In this document: positions 26,192 to 33,424 of the stretch, in pieces
Position numbering within the stretch: the stretch's first letter is position 1
Layout: each line of letters opens with the position of its first letter
Origin: VAXT01 sp963794605
GTDB lineage: Bacteria; Actinomycetota; Thermoleophilia; Gaiellales; Gaiellaceae
DNA: 64,000 nt
Reading direction: 5' to 3'
Assembly: GCA_963794605.1 (NCBI GenBank)
Contig: CAWCEN010000004.1
Coordinates: 496,001 to 560,000, forward strand
The notes under the pieces: model-generated
The model's input: the letters and a program-made list of their open reading frames with translations, nothing else
The model's database searches: none
Told to the model about the DNA's origin: nothing
Program-made: the position numbers and the translations under genes

Positions 26192-27442
26192 TTAGACGCC
26201 GGGGTCGCCGTTTTGGTCAGCGCGGCCGAGCAGCACGCAGCCGTTGTGACCGCCGAGCCCCATCGCGTTCGAGAGCGCGACGTCGACCTTGGCCTCACGC
26301 GCCTCGTTCGGGACGTAGTCGAGATCGCACTCCGGATCGGGGTGCTCGTAGTTGATCGTCGGCGGGATCGTTCCCTCGTGGATCGCGAGCACGCACATCA
26401 TCGCCTCGATCGCGCCCGCGGCTCCGAAGCAGTGGCCCGTGACCGATTTCGTCGAAGACACCGCCAGCTTGTAAGCGTGGTCTCCGAAGACGTCCTTCAG
26501 CGCTTTCGTCTCCGCCAGGTCGCCCAGCGGCGTGGACGTTCCGTGTGCATTGACGTAGTCGACGTCGGTCGGGTTCACGCGCGCGCGCGCGAGGGCAGCC
26601 CGCATCATCTCGGCGACTCCGACGTAAGCGGGATCCGGCGCGGCCATGTGGTACGCGTCGTTCGAGGCGCCGTAGCCGAGCACTTCGGCGTACACGTTCG
26701 CGCCGCGTGCGCGAGCAGCGTCGAGGTCCTCGAGGACGAGAACGCAGGCGCCTTCGCCCATCACGAACCCCGCCCGCGTGGCGTCGAAGGGTCGTGAAGC
26801 GCGCGGGGGATGCTCCTCCTCGGCCGCGAGCCCGCGCATCGCGCAGAAGCCGGCCAGGATGAGCGGGTGCATGCAGGCCTCGGTGCCGCCGGCGAGGACG
26901 ACGTCTGCATCACCGCGGCGGATGATCTCGGCGCCCTCCCCCACTGCGTGCGAGCCGGTTGCGCAGGCGGAGACGGGGGCGTAGTTCGGGCCGCGCATGC
27001 CGAGCGAGATCGCGATCTGACCGCTCGCCGAGTCGACGAGCACGCTCGGAATGAAGTGCGGCGAGACGCGGTCGGGCCCGCGCTCATCGAGGATGTCGCT
27101 CTGCTCCATGATCCCGAGGAAGCCGCCGATCGCCGAACCGAAGACGACGCCGGCGCGGGCCGGGTCGTAGCCGTTCAGGTTCGCGTCCTCCTTCGCCTCT
27201 AGGGCAGCCGCGACGGCGAGGAGGACGTTCCGGTCGAGCCGGCGGGCGTCCTTCGAGGACACGACTCCGCTCGAGTCGAAGTCCTTGACCTCCGCTCCGA
27301 TGCGGACCGGGAAGCCGCTCGCGTCGAAGGACTTGATGAAGTCGATCCCGCTCTCGCCCGCGACGGCGGCGCGCCAGGTCGAAGGCGCGTCGTTGCCGAG
27401 CGGGGTGACGGCCCCAAGGCCGGTGACTGCGACTCTCCTCAT
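26192..27442 (-). CDS. fabF: Beta-ketoacyl-ACP synthase II
   Basis: 416 residues, normal for FabF. The active-site Cys is in SACATGSHA and the two catalytic His are in NAHGTSTPLGD and VTGHCFGAAGA. The C-terminal GLGGHNGCVLL loop is intact. It elongates acyl-ACP by decarboxylative condensation with malonyl-ACP. No acyl carrier protein or other fab gene is adjacent, so it is a stand-alone copy. It starts 21 bases from the divergent ligase gene. Confidence 0.94.
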   Translation of the reverse strand: MRRVAVTGLGAVTPLGNDAPSTWRAAVAGESGIDFIKSFDASGFPVRIGAEVKDFDSSGVVSSKDARRLDRNVLLAVAAALEAKEDANLNGYDPARAGVVFGSAIGGFLGIMEQSDILDERGPDRVSPHFIPSVLVDSASGQIAISLGMRGPNYAPVSACATGSHAVGEGAEIIRRGDADVVLAGGTEACMHPLILAGFCAMRGLAAEEEHPPRASRPFDATRAGFVMGEGACVLVLEDLDAARARGANVYAEVLGYGASNDAYHMAAPDPAYVGVAEMMRAALARARVNPTDVDYVNAHGTSTPLGDLAETKALKDVFGDHAYKLAVSSTKSVTGHCFGAAGAIEAMMCVLAIHEGTIPPTINYEHPDPECDLDYVPNEAREAKVDVALSNAMGLGGHNGCVLLGRADQNGDPGV

Positions 27443-27463
27443 TGCGGCTAGCTTAGTGCGCGC

Positions 27464-28489
27464 ATGCCCGGCCGAAACGTCCCCTTCCCGCCGATGGAGG
27501 CCGAGCTCGTCGCTGAGCTCCCGACCGGCGAGTGGCAGTACGAGCCGAAATGGGACGGCTTTCGCGGGATCCTGGAGAACGACGGCGGGGAGCTCGCGCT
27601 CTGGTCGCGCAACGAGCGACCGCTACTCCGCTACTTCCCCGAGCTCGAGCCACTCGGCAAGCTGCTCCCGCCCCACTCCGCGCTCGACGGGGAGATCGTG
27701 ATCTCGAAGAAGGGCAAGCTCGACTTCGACTCGATGCAACTCCGTCTCCATCCGGCGGAGAGCCGGATCCGGAAGCTGTCCGCCGAGATCCCGGCGCAGT
27801 TCGTCGTCTTCGACATCCTCCTCTGGAAGGGCGAGAAGCTGCACAAGCTGCCGCTCGAGAAGCGGCGCAAGGAGCTCGAGCGCAAGGCGAAGCGATTCCA
27901 GCTCTCGCCGTACACGCGCGACCCCGAGGAGGCTGGGCGCTGGCTCGACCGGATCGAGGCAGCCGGGCTCGATGGGGTCGTCGCGAAGAGGCTCGATTCG
28001 CCGTACCGGGCCGGGTCGCGCGAGGCCGTGGCCAAGGTCAAGAAGTACAAGACGGCCGACTGCGTGATCGTCGGCTTCCGCTACAGCGAGAAGGTGGAGG
28101 GCCGAATCTCGACGCTGCTTCTCGGGCTGTACGACAAGAACGGCGAGCTCGATTTCGTCGGCCACTGCTCGGGGCTGACGGCCGGGCTGCGGAAGCAGAT
28201 CGAGGAGGCGCTCCCGAAGCTGCGCGCTCCCGGGTTCGTCAGCGACAAGCGGATCCCGGGCGGTCAGAGCCGCTGGACGCAGGGGCGCGAGCTCGACTGG
28301 AACCCAGTGCGGCCGGAGCTCGTCTGCGAGGTGCGCTACGACAAGCTCGAGCGCAACCGCTTCCGGCACGGGACGCGGTTCCTCCGCTTCCGGCCGGACA
28401 AGGATCCAAAGGACTGCACGTGGCGAGAGGTCCGGCCGCCGCGGCGCCGCGGCGACCCCACCGTCGAATCACTTCTTGGCGCGGCGTGA
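27464..28489 (+). CDS. ligC: ATP-dependent DNA ligase (LigC type)
   Basis: 341 residues. The adenylated lysine is in KWDGFRG (K29). Other nucleotidyltransferase motifs are ALDGEIVI, FVVFDILLW, GLDGVVAKRLDSPY and KVKKYKTADCVIVGF, and an OB-fold follows. Length and motif set match the mycobacterial-type LigC that works with a primase-polymerase in DNA repair. Such a polymerase is encoded at 29245-30270, convergent with it. The last 21 bases lie in a 32-bp sequence repeated at 29245-29276 on the other side of the RAYT insertion. Confidence 0.9.
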   Translation: MPGRNVPFPPMEAELVAELPTGEWQYEPKWDGFRGILENDGGELALWSRNERPLLRYFPELEPLGKLLPPHSALDGEIVISKKGKLDFDSMQLRLHPAESRIRKLSAEIPAQFVVFDILLWKGEKLHKLPLEKRRKELERKAKRFQLSPYTRDPEEAGRWLDRIEAAGLDGVVAKRLDSPYRAGSREAVAKVKKYKTADCVIVGFRYSEKVEGRISTLLLGLYDKNGELDFVGHCSGLTAGLRKQIEEALPKLRAPGFVSDKRIPGGQSRWTQGRELDWNPVRPELVCEVRYDKLERNRFRHGTRFLRFRPDKDPKDCTWREVRPPRRRGDPTVESLLGAA

Positions 28490-28500
28490 GGCCGCCTGCT
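28469..28500. repeat. Left copy of 32-bp direct repeat flanking the RAYT insertion
   Basis: Identical to 29245-29276. This copy holds the end of ligC; the other holds the end of the primase-polymerase gene. Read on opposite strands, the same 32 bp encode both C-termini. This implies that the two genes once overlapped tail to tail and were separated by the insertion. Confidence 0.9.
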
Positions 28501-28504
28501 CTTA

Positions 28505-28546
28505 ACAGGGTCTGACCCCGTTAACCCTCACGGGGTCAGACCCTGT
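28505..28546. repeat. REP-like hairpin on the left edge of the RAYT insertion
   Basis: Arms 28505-28520 (acagggtctgaccccg) and 28531-28546 are perfect 16-bp inverted repeats with a 10-base loop. It sits immediately inside the 32-bp duplication and is of the same sequence family as the repeats at 8198-8262. Confidence 0.88.
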
Positions 28547-28613
28547 AAAGGAAGTGCGCCGGTATTGCGACGGTGGCCGAGGCGTTCGGAGCGCGACGGC
28601 TAGCGTCAAAGCA

Positions 28614-29180
28614 ATGCCACGCGAACCTCGGCTTCAGGTGCCGGCGGGCATGTACCACGTGAACGCATCCGCGTGCGCGGGGCGCCGCCTCTTCGCTGAC
28701 GCCGCGGACAAGAGCTCGTTCGAATCCCTGCTCGCCAAAACGGTCACCCGACTCGCGTGGTCGTGCCTCTCGATCTGCTTGATGGACACGCACTACCACC
28801 TGCTGATCGTCACGCCTCAAGGCGACCTCGCCGCCGGAATGCAGCGCGTCAACGGCTTCTACGGCCAAACGTACAACCGCCGACACGGGTCCTCGGGCCA
28901 CGTCTTCAAAGCCAGGTATCACTCGGAGTTCATTCAATCGGACTCGCACCTCTGGGAGGTCTGCAGATACGTCGCCCTCAATCCCGTGCGCGCCGGGATC
29001 GTCGACTCGCCGGCGGACTGGCCGTGGTCGAGCTACGCCGAGACGCTTGGTTTGAGATCTCCGCGACCATTCATCGCCTCCGCGGAGCTCCTACGCGTCT
29101 TCGCGGCCGATCCTCAGCTCGCGAAAGCCAGGTACCAGGCGTTCACAGAGCAAGGGCTCGCCCGTAAGAGACGGGGCTGA
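28614..29180 (+). mobile_element. RAYT: REP-associated tyrosine transposase (Y1/IS200-like)
   Basis: 188 residues. The HUH-type motif HYH is at residues 60-62 in LMDTHYHLLIVTP, followed by GFYGQTYNRRHGSSGHVFKA and the RAYT signature YVALNPVRAGIV with PWSSYAE. These enzymes bind and cut REP hairpins. Here the gene is bracketed by REP-like palindromes (28505-28546; 29198-29238) and, outside those, by a 32-bp direct repeat. Intact and plausibly active. It lies between ligC and the primase-polymerase gene, whose frames are both preserved. Confidence 0.92.
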
Positions 29181-29197
29181 TTCCGCCGAACGCCTTA

Positions 29198-29238
29198 ACA
29201 GGGTCTGACCCCGTGACCTTTACAGGGTCTGACCCCGT
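29198..29238. repeat. Two REP-like repeats on the right edge of the RAYT insertion
   Basis: Direct copies of acagggtctgaccccgt at 29198-29214 and 29222-29238. The flanking cgccttaac...gttaggcg is itself inverted. Together with the left hairpin they form a BIME-like frame around the transposase gene. Confidence 0.85.
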
Positions 29239-29244
29239 TAGGCG

Positions 29245-29276
29245 TCACTTCTTGGCGCGGCGTGAGGCCGCCTGCT
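29245..29276. repeat. Right copy of the 32-bp direct repeat flanking the RAYT insertion
   Basis: Exact copy of 28469-28500. It supplies the stop codon and last nine or ten codons of the primase-polymerase gene. Confidence 0.9.
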
Positions 29277-30270
29277 GGGCGGCACGCCGGGACTGCCAGC
29301 CGCCCTGCCCGCTCTCCCACCGCTGAACCGGGCCCCGTCGCCGACCGCTGTCGACCTTCGTCGGGTCGGCCGGCTCCAGGTCGAGCTTCGAAAAGAGCGG
29401 GATCAAGCTCCGCTTGTAGCGCCACATCCCCTTCGTCAGGTCGCCTACCTCGTCGATCCGCTTGCGCATCGTCGTGAGCGTGAACCGCTCCGGCTTGACC
29501 GTCCGCACCTCCTCCCAGTCGAGAGGCGCAGACGCACGCGCGTCCGGAGTCGGGCGAATCGAGTACGCGGACGCGATCGTCCGGTCGCGCGCGTTCTGGC
29601 CGTAGTCGACGAAGACTCCGCGCCGATCGGCGACCTTCCATGTCGTGGTCGCAACCTCCTGATCTCCGATCCTGCGCTCGATTTCCTGCGCCATCGCCTT
29701 CGCCAGCCGCCGAACCTCCGGAAATCCGAGCTCCGGCTTGATCGGCGCGAGAATGTGCAGCCCCGTCGCCCCAGACGTCTTGGGAAAGCTCCGCAGCCCG
29801 AGCTCGTCCATCACGTCCTTGACGACGAGAGCGATCTTCCGCACGTGCCGCCACTGCCCGTCGAAGGTCGGATCGAGGTCGATCAGGAGGTAGTCGGGCC
29901 GCTCGATGTCGGGCACGCGCGAGTGCCACGTGTGCAGCTCGACGCAACCCAGGTTGGCGACCCAAGCAAGCGCGGCCGCGTTGTCGACGACGGCGAACAC
30001 CGTCGAGTGGCCGCTCGGAAACTCGACGTATTGCTCGTCGACGTACGGTGGATGGTTCTCCGGCACCCGCTTCTGGTGAAAGAAGTCGTGGTCGACCCCG
30101 TTCGGGAAGCGCTTCATGTGGAAGAGACGCCGGCGCAAGTGCGGCAGCACGCACTGCGCGGCGTCGACGTAGTACTCGACGAGATCGATCTTCTTCAGCC
30201 CGCGCTTCGGGAAGAAGACCTTGTCCGGATTGGAAATGTTGACCTCGCTGCGCCCGACTCGGAGCTTCAT
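29245..30270 (-). CDS. LigD-type primase-polymerase (PolDom / PrimPol)
   Basis: 341 residues of the archaeo-eukaryotic primase fold used in bacterial NHEJ and gap repair. Visible: MKRFPNGVDHDFFHQKRVP, the metal-binding DLDP in YLLIDLDPTFDG, the nucleotide-binding SGATGLHILAPI, and the late DYGQNARDRTIASAYS. The C-terminal ~40 residues are a basic, disordered extension (RRGPVQRWESGQGGWQSRR). With LigC it could form a ligase-polymerase pair like mycobacterial LigC/PrimPolC. No Ku gene lies in the window. Start ATG at 30270. Confidence 0.92.
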   Translation of the reverse strand: MKLRVGRSEVNISNPDKVFFPKRGLKKIDLVEYYVDAAQCVLPHLRRRLFHMKRFPNGVDHDFFHQKRVPENHPPYVDEQYVEFPSGHSTVFAVVDNAAALAWVANLGCVELHTWHSRVPDIERPDYLLIDLDPTFDGQWRHVRKIALVVKDVMDELGLRSFPKTSGATGLHILAPIKPELGFPEVRRLAKAMAQEIERRIGDQEVATTTWKVADRRGVFVDYGQNARDRTIASAYSIRPTPDARASAPLDWEEVRTVKPERFTLTTMRKRIDEVGDLTKGMWRYKRSLIPLFSKLDLEPADPTKVDSGRRRGPVQRWESGQGGWQSRRAAQQAASRRAKK

Positions 30271-30466
30271 GCCTGGAGTATCCGGAAATCACCCTTCGGG
30301 GCGATGCTTGAAGCCATTTGAGGCTAGGAGAATGAGGTTGCCGGGCTCCCCTCTCGAAAGGCCGGCACCATGCAGCGCCCGCCCCACGAACTGCGGCTCC
30401 ACCAGGTTCCAGGCGGGCGTTGCGCATTCTGGATGGGTCGGGCCGAGCGGCTATCCTTGCGGCTCC

Positions 30467-30557
30467 GGAGAAGTGGCCGAGTGGCTGAAGGCGGCGCCCT
30501 GCTAAGGCGTTAAGGGGGATATTTCCTCCTTCGAGGGTTCGAATCCCTCCTTCTCCG
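30467..30557 (+). tRNA. tRNA-Ser (anticodon GCU)
   Basis: 91-nt tRNA. Acceptor GGAGAAG/CTTCTCC, anticodon loop CTGCTAA (GCU), long variable arm, T arm GAGGG-TTCGAAT-CCCTC, discriminator G30557, CCA not encoded. It reads AGC/AGU. Confidence 0.96.
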
Positions 30558-30562
30558 CTCTC

Positions 30563-30687
30563 GCTTCCCTGAGCGGCGACGGCTGCGCCGCCGCCTCGCC
30601 GCGCTGAGCACCCTCCTGCCGGCGGGCCGTGCGTCGCAGCACTGTCCCCCGGCATACGGGCACTCAGCCCGGCGTCAGGAAACCGAG
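30563..30687 (+). ncRNA. Structured repeat element, copy A, after tRNA-Ser(GCU)
   Basis: About 125 nt beginning GCTTCCCT just after the tRNA and ending CAGGAAACCG. It aligns with 33294-33420, which follows tRNA-Ser(GGA). Conserved blocks include GGCTGCGCCGCC, CCCTCCTGC, CAGCACTGT and GCATAC. A long helix closes with GCTGAG/CTCAGC and TGCCGG/CCGGCA. Where the two copies differ, several stem pairs are kept. It could be an RNA processed from the tRNA transcript, a terminator-like structure, or a mobile repeat that targets tRNA 3' ends. No known family recognised. Confidence 0.5.
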
Positions 30688-30713
30688 AATTCCTTGGCTA
30701 CTCTTGTCCCACC

Positions 30714-30802
30714 GGAGGGGTGGCAGAGCGGTCGAATGCGGCGGTCTCGAAAACCGTTCGGGGCGGTTACGTCCCGCGAGAGTTCGAATCTCTCCCCCTC
30801 CG
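30714..30802 (+). tRNA. tRNA-Ser (anticodon CGA)
   Basis: 89-nt tRNA. Acceptor GGAGGGG/CCCCTCC, anticodon loop CTCGAAA (CGA), long variable arm, T arm GAGAG-TTCGAAT-CTCTC, discriminator G30802. It reads UCG. A terminator hairpin follows. Confidence 0.96.
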
Positions 30803-30815
30803 CTCTAGGAACGTG

Positions 30816-30844
30816 ACGGGCGCGGGGACTTGCCCCGCGCCCGT
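30816..30844. terminator. Hairpin terminator after tRNA-Ser(CGA)
   Basis: 12-bp perfect stem acgggcgcgggg/ccccgcgcccgt with a five-base loop. It lies between the tRNA (+) and the stop of the secreted-protein gene at 30865 (-), so it can serve both strands. Confidence 0.8.
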
Positions 30845-30864
30845 GGTTTACGTGAGCTGCCGAC

Positions 30865-32640
30865 TCAGCAGCCCGGAAGCTTGAAGCTCGCGATACGGGT
30901 CTTCCATGGCCTCGTGTCCGCCGGAGTTCCAGAGTCACGGTAGTACTCGTTGACGTACCAGAAGGTGCAGTCGTCGACCGGGTCGACCGTCATGTCGGTG
31001 TAGTCGCCCCAGCGCGAGTTCGTCGTCGTCTGGACGCCCGTGCCGTTGATGATCGTTCCTTCCCCGAGTGTCATCTGGCCGAGCGGGTCCCCTACGAGAC
31101 GGCCCGTGTAGCGAATTCCCGGGAAGACTGTCGTCCCGTTGACGACGCTGTACCCCAGAGCCATGTCGCCCTTCTTGTCCTGGGCGATACTGCCCATCCA
31201 GCGGTGAAGGGTGTCGTTCGGTGCGTACGAGCCCTGCTGGTAGATGCTGTAGGTTCCGCCCACGCGCCTGATCTCGTACCAGCGCATGCCCGCTACTCCA
31301 GGAAGCGCCTCGACCGACTGGCTCGTGACCAGCGACTCGAAGTCCTTGAAGTTGCGGTAGGCGAGCCGGAACGTCGGCCGCTGCCGGTAGGAGAGGATGT
31401 CGAGGAACTGCAGCGGGTCGGTGATTCCCGGCTGAGGCAGACAGTCGCGCGACCCCGGCGCACACGGGAAGATCGAGTCGAACGCCGCCGTCGGGAGTTG
31501 CGTCTTCAGGACGAGTGAGGCCTCGGGCGTCGAGCGCCACTTCACCGAGAGGTCCCAGATGTTCAGGGCGTCGAACGTCGCGCCGTAGGAGGCGTTGTCG
31601 TCCTGGGTTCCGACGATCGGGATCGCCGCGTCGCTCTTCGGCTTCTGCTTCCCGTCGACGTCTACCGGCAGGAGCCCGTCGCCGACGAGCGGCAGGAGCT
31701 CCTCGTCGTTGCCGTCGATGAAGAAATGGACCGCCCGGGCGGGCTGGCCGTTCACCATCTTGTTCTTCTCGAGGCCGTAGACGCTGATCCCGTACTCGTC
31801 CTGCGAGCCGAAGTCCCTGGAGGTGAGCACATACGAATCGCTCCACACTCCGTACTTCGGGTAGTCCGGGAAGAACGTCGACATGGAGCCTGCCTGGGAC
31901 GTGATGAACGCGTAGCGGTAGTACGCACCGGTGGGATCTCCGGTCTGCGAGATGGCAACGCAGTTGTAGAAGGGCAGACCGTTGAACGAGCCGTCGGGGT
32001 TCATTCCGCTGGTGGTGAACTGGGTGAGGATCCAGCGGTCGGTGAACTGGTCGTAGATGACGACCGGATCGCCTGACGGATCCGTGCAGTCCGGCACTGC
32101 GAAGTTGTCCCAGAGCGTGCCCGTGTCGACCGGCCCAAGCAGTCGGTTGCCGCTCTTGTCGTAGACGGCGAACGTGAGGTTCACCATCTCGACGTAGTTG
32201 TTCGGCCCGACCTCGCCGTTCGGGTCGGGTGGATTCACGCGGCCCCCGAAGATGTTGAAGTTGTCCTCGTTGCTGAGCCCCTCGAAGTTCTGCTCCGTGC
32301 CGGGGATCGCCGGAGCCTGAAGCTCCGACTGCAGGGCGCCATCGGCCGAATGGCCACCGTCACCGTCGGAGATCGGGCCCTCGTCGGGCTCTGCGCCCGG
32401 ATCGTCCGCGTCCGGCGGGATCCTGCCCGCCGCCAGGTCGCGGAGCGGCGGAGAAAGGTCGTGTGCCGCATCCAACGTGATCGTCGGCGGCGGTGCCTCG
32501 AGCGTTGCGGGCTGGGCAGCGGACGCGGCGCCTGTCCGGGTCGCGCCGACGCAGATGGCCGCGACGCTCGCGACCAAGACGACCAGCACGCCGAGACGGC
32601 GCCGCCTGCCGCGCGCAGCGTCGAGTACGAAGTCGAACAT
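30865..32640 (-). CDS. Secreted propeller-like protein related to the N-terminal module of the 20965-24114 gene
   Basis: 591 residues. The ATG at 32640 is preceded by AAAGGGGGGA, so an 11-residue upstream extension is rejected. A signal anchor lies near residues 15-35, and an acidic spacer (PPDADDPGAEPDEGPISDGD) follows. The rest is one large domain (DPNGEVGPNNYVEMVNLTFA, GDPVVIYDQFTDRWILTQF, RWGDYTDMTVDPVDDCTFWY). The same motifs in the same order occur in the 1049-residue array protein. It ends FKLPGC without a Pro linker or PASTA-like tail. Probably an extracellular beta-propeller; no catalytic site recognised. Confidence 0.72.
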   Translation of the reverse strand: MFDFVLDAARGRRRRLGVLVVLVASVAAICVGATRTGAASAAQPATLEAPPPTITLDAAHDLSPPLRDLAAGRIPPDADDPGAEPDEGPISDGDGGHSADGALQSELQAPAIPGTEQNFEGLSNEDNFNIFGGRVNPPDPNGEVGPNNYVEMVNLTFAVYDKSGNRLLGPVDTGTLWDNFAVPDCTDPSGDPVVIYDQFTDRWILTQFTTSGMNPDGSFNGLPFYNCVAISQTGDPTGAYYRYAFITSQAGSMSTFFPDYPKYGVWSDSYVLTSRDFGSQDEYGISVYGLEKNKMVNGQPARAVHFFIDGNDEELLPLVGDGLLPVDVDGKQKPKSDAAIPIVGTQDDNASYGATFDALNIWDLSVKWRSTPEASLVLKTQLPTAAFDSIFPCAPGSRDCLPQPGITDPLQFLDILSYRQRPTFRLAYRNFKDFESLVTSQSVEALPGVAGMRWYEIRRVGGTYSIYQQGSYAPNDTLHRWMGSIAQDKKGDMALGYSVVNGTTVFPGIRYTGRLVGDPLGQMTLGEGTIINGTGVQTTTNSRWGDYTDMTVDPVDDCTFWYVNEYYRDSGTPADTRPWKTRIASFKLPGC

Positions 32641-32724
32641 GATTCCCCCCTTTGTCGACTGTACGTCGGCCAACGCTTACAAATGGCCGATCAAGGCGCA
32701 AGCCGGGAATGCGTGAGCGCTAAA

Positions 32725-33102
32725 ATGCCGGCCGTGCGCGCGCTCGTTCTTGGGTCCGCGATGCTCGCGCTGGCCTCGGCGCTTGCGGGGGCGGGTGACT
32801 CCGGAAACGCCTCTGGACTGCGCGGGGTCGTCATGCGCGGCCCGACGACGCCCGTCTGCTACGACGACTCGTGTGAGGCTCCCGCGAAGGGGCTCGTGCT
32901 CCAATTCAGGCGCAACGGCCAGATCAAGGCTCATGTCAAGACGAGCCAGACCGGGAGCTACCGCGTCACGCTCCGCCCCGGGCGGTACGCCGTCACGACT
33001 CCGGCGCTGCGGCCGCGGCAGCGGCTGACTCCGCAGCTCGTGCGCGTCCCGCGCGGCCGCGTCGGGCGGGTTGATCTGCACCTGGACACGGGCCTGCAGT
33101 AA
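32725..33102 (+). CDS. Small secreted carboxypeptidase-regulatory-like (Cna-B type) protein
   Basis: 125 residues. A signal peptide is followed by one beta-sandwich domain with GVVMRGPTTPVCYDDSCEAP, KTSQTGSYRVTLRPGRYAVT and TPQLVRVPRGRVGRVDLHLD. This matches the transthyretin-like/CarboxypepD_reg pattern, normally a structural module. Two Cys are close enough to pair. Divergent from the large secreted protein gene by 84 bases. Confidence 0.65.
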   Translation: MPAVRALVLGSAMLALASALAGAGDSGNASGLRGVVMRGPTTPVCYDDSCEAPAKGLVLQFRRNGQIKAHVKTSQTGSYRVTLRPGRYAVTTPALRPRQRLTPQLVRVPRGRVGRVDLHLDTGLQ

Positions 33103-33205
33103 CTGGTGGTGCTGCGGCGGCGAGCATCACTCGCCGGCGGCGCGACAGTTGCGTGGCCACGACCCTACGACTTAGCTGGCTTGGCAAGCTACGCTGGCCG
33201 CCCCC

Positions 33206-33294
33206 GGAGAGGTGTCCGAGTGGCCGAAGGAACGCGACTGGAAATCGCGTACCTGCCGAAAGGTGGGTCGAGGGTTCGAATCCCTCCCTCTCCG
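33206..33294 (+). tRNA. tRNA-Ser (anticodon GGA)
   Basis: 89-nt tRNA. Acceptor GGAGAGG/CCTCTCC, anticodon loop CTGGAAA (GGA), long variable arm, T arm GAGGG-TTCGAAT-CCCTC, discriminator G33294. It reads UCC/UCU. It completes the set of four serine isoacceptors in this window. Confidence 0.96.
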
Positions 33295-33420
33295 CTTCCC
33301 TAGCCGCTCGGCGGCTGCGCCGCCGGCTCGCGCCGCTGACCGCCCTCCTGCGAGCGGCCCGTGCGGCTCAGCACTGTTCCGCTCGCATACAGGCGGTCAG
33401 CGACACGCCAGGAAACCGGA
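33294..33420 (+). ncRNA. Structured repeat element, copy B, after tRNA-Ser(GGA)
   Basis: Second copy of the element at 30563-30687, again starting GCTTCCCT at the tRNA 3' end and ending CAGGAAACCG. Helix: 33335-33344 pairs perfectly with 33392-33401 (gctgaccgcc/ggcggtcagc), and 33349-33357 pairs with 33379-33387 (tgcgagcgg/ccgctcgca). The internal loops CTCC and TACAG/TACGG are conserved between copies. Function unknown. Confidence 0.5.
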
Positions 33421-33424
33421 GTTG

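Noticed and set aside
28614..29180. RAYT gene as an ordinary IS with terminal inverted repeats
   Set aside because: The protein is of the Y1/HUH class, which uses subterminal hairpins. The palindromes are REP-like, and no classic terminal inverted repeats are seen.
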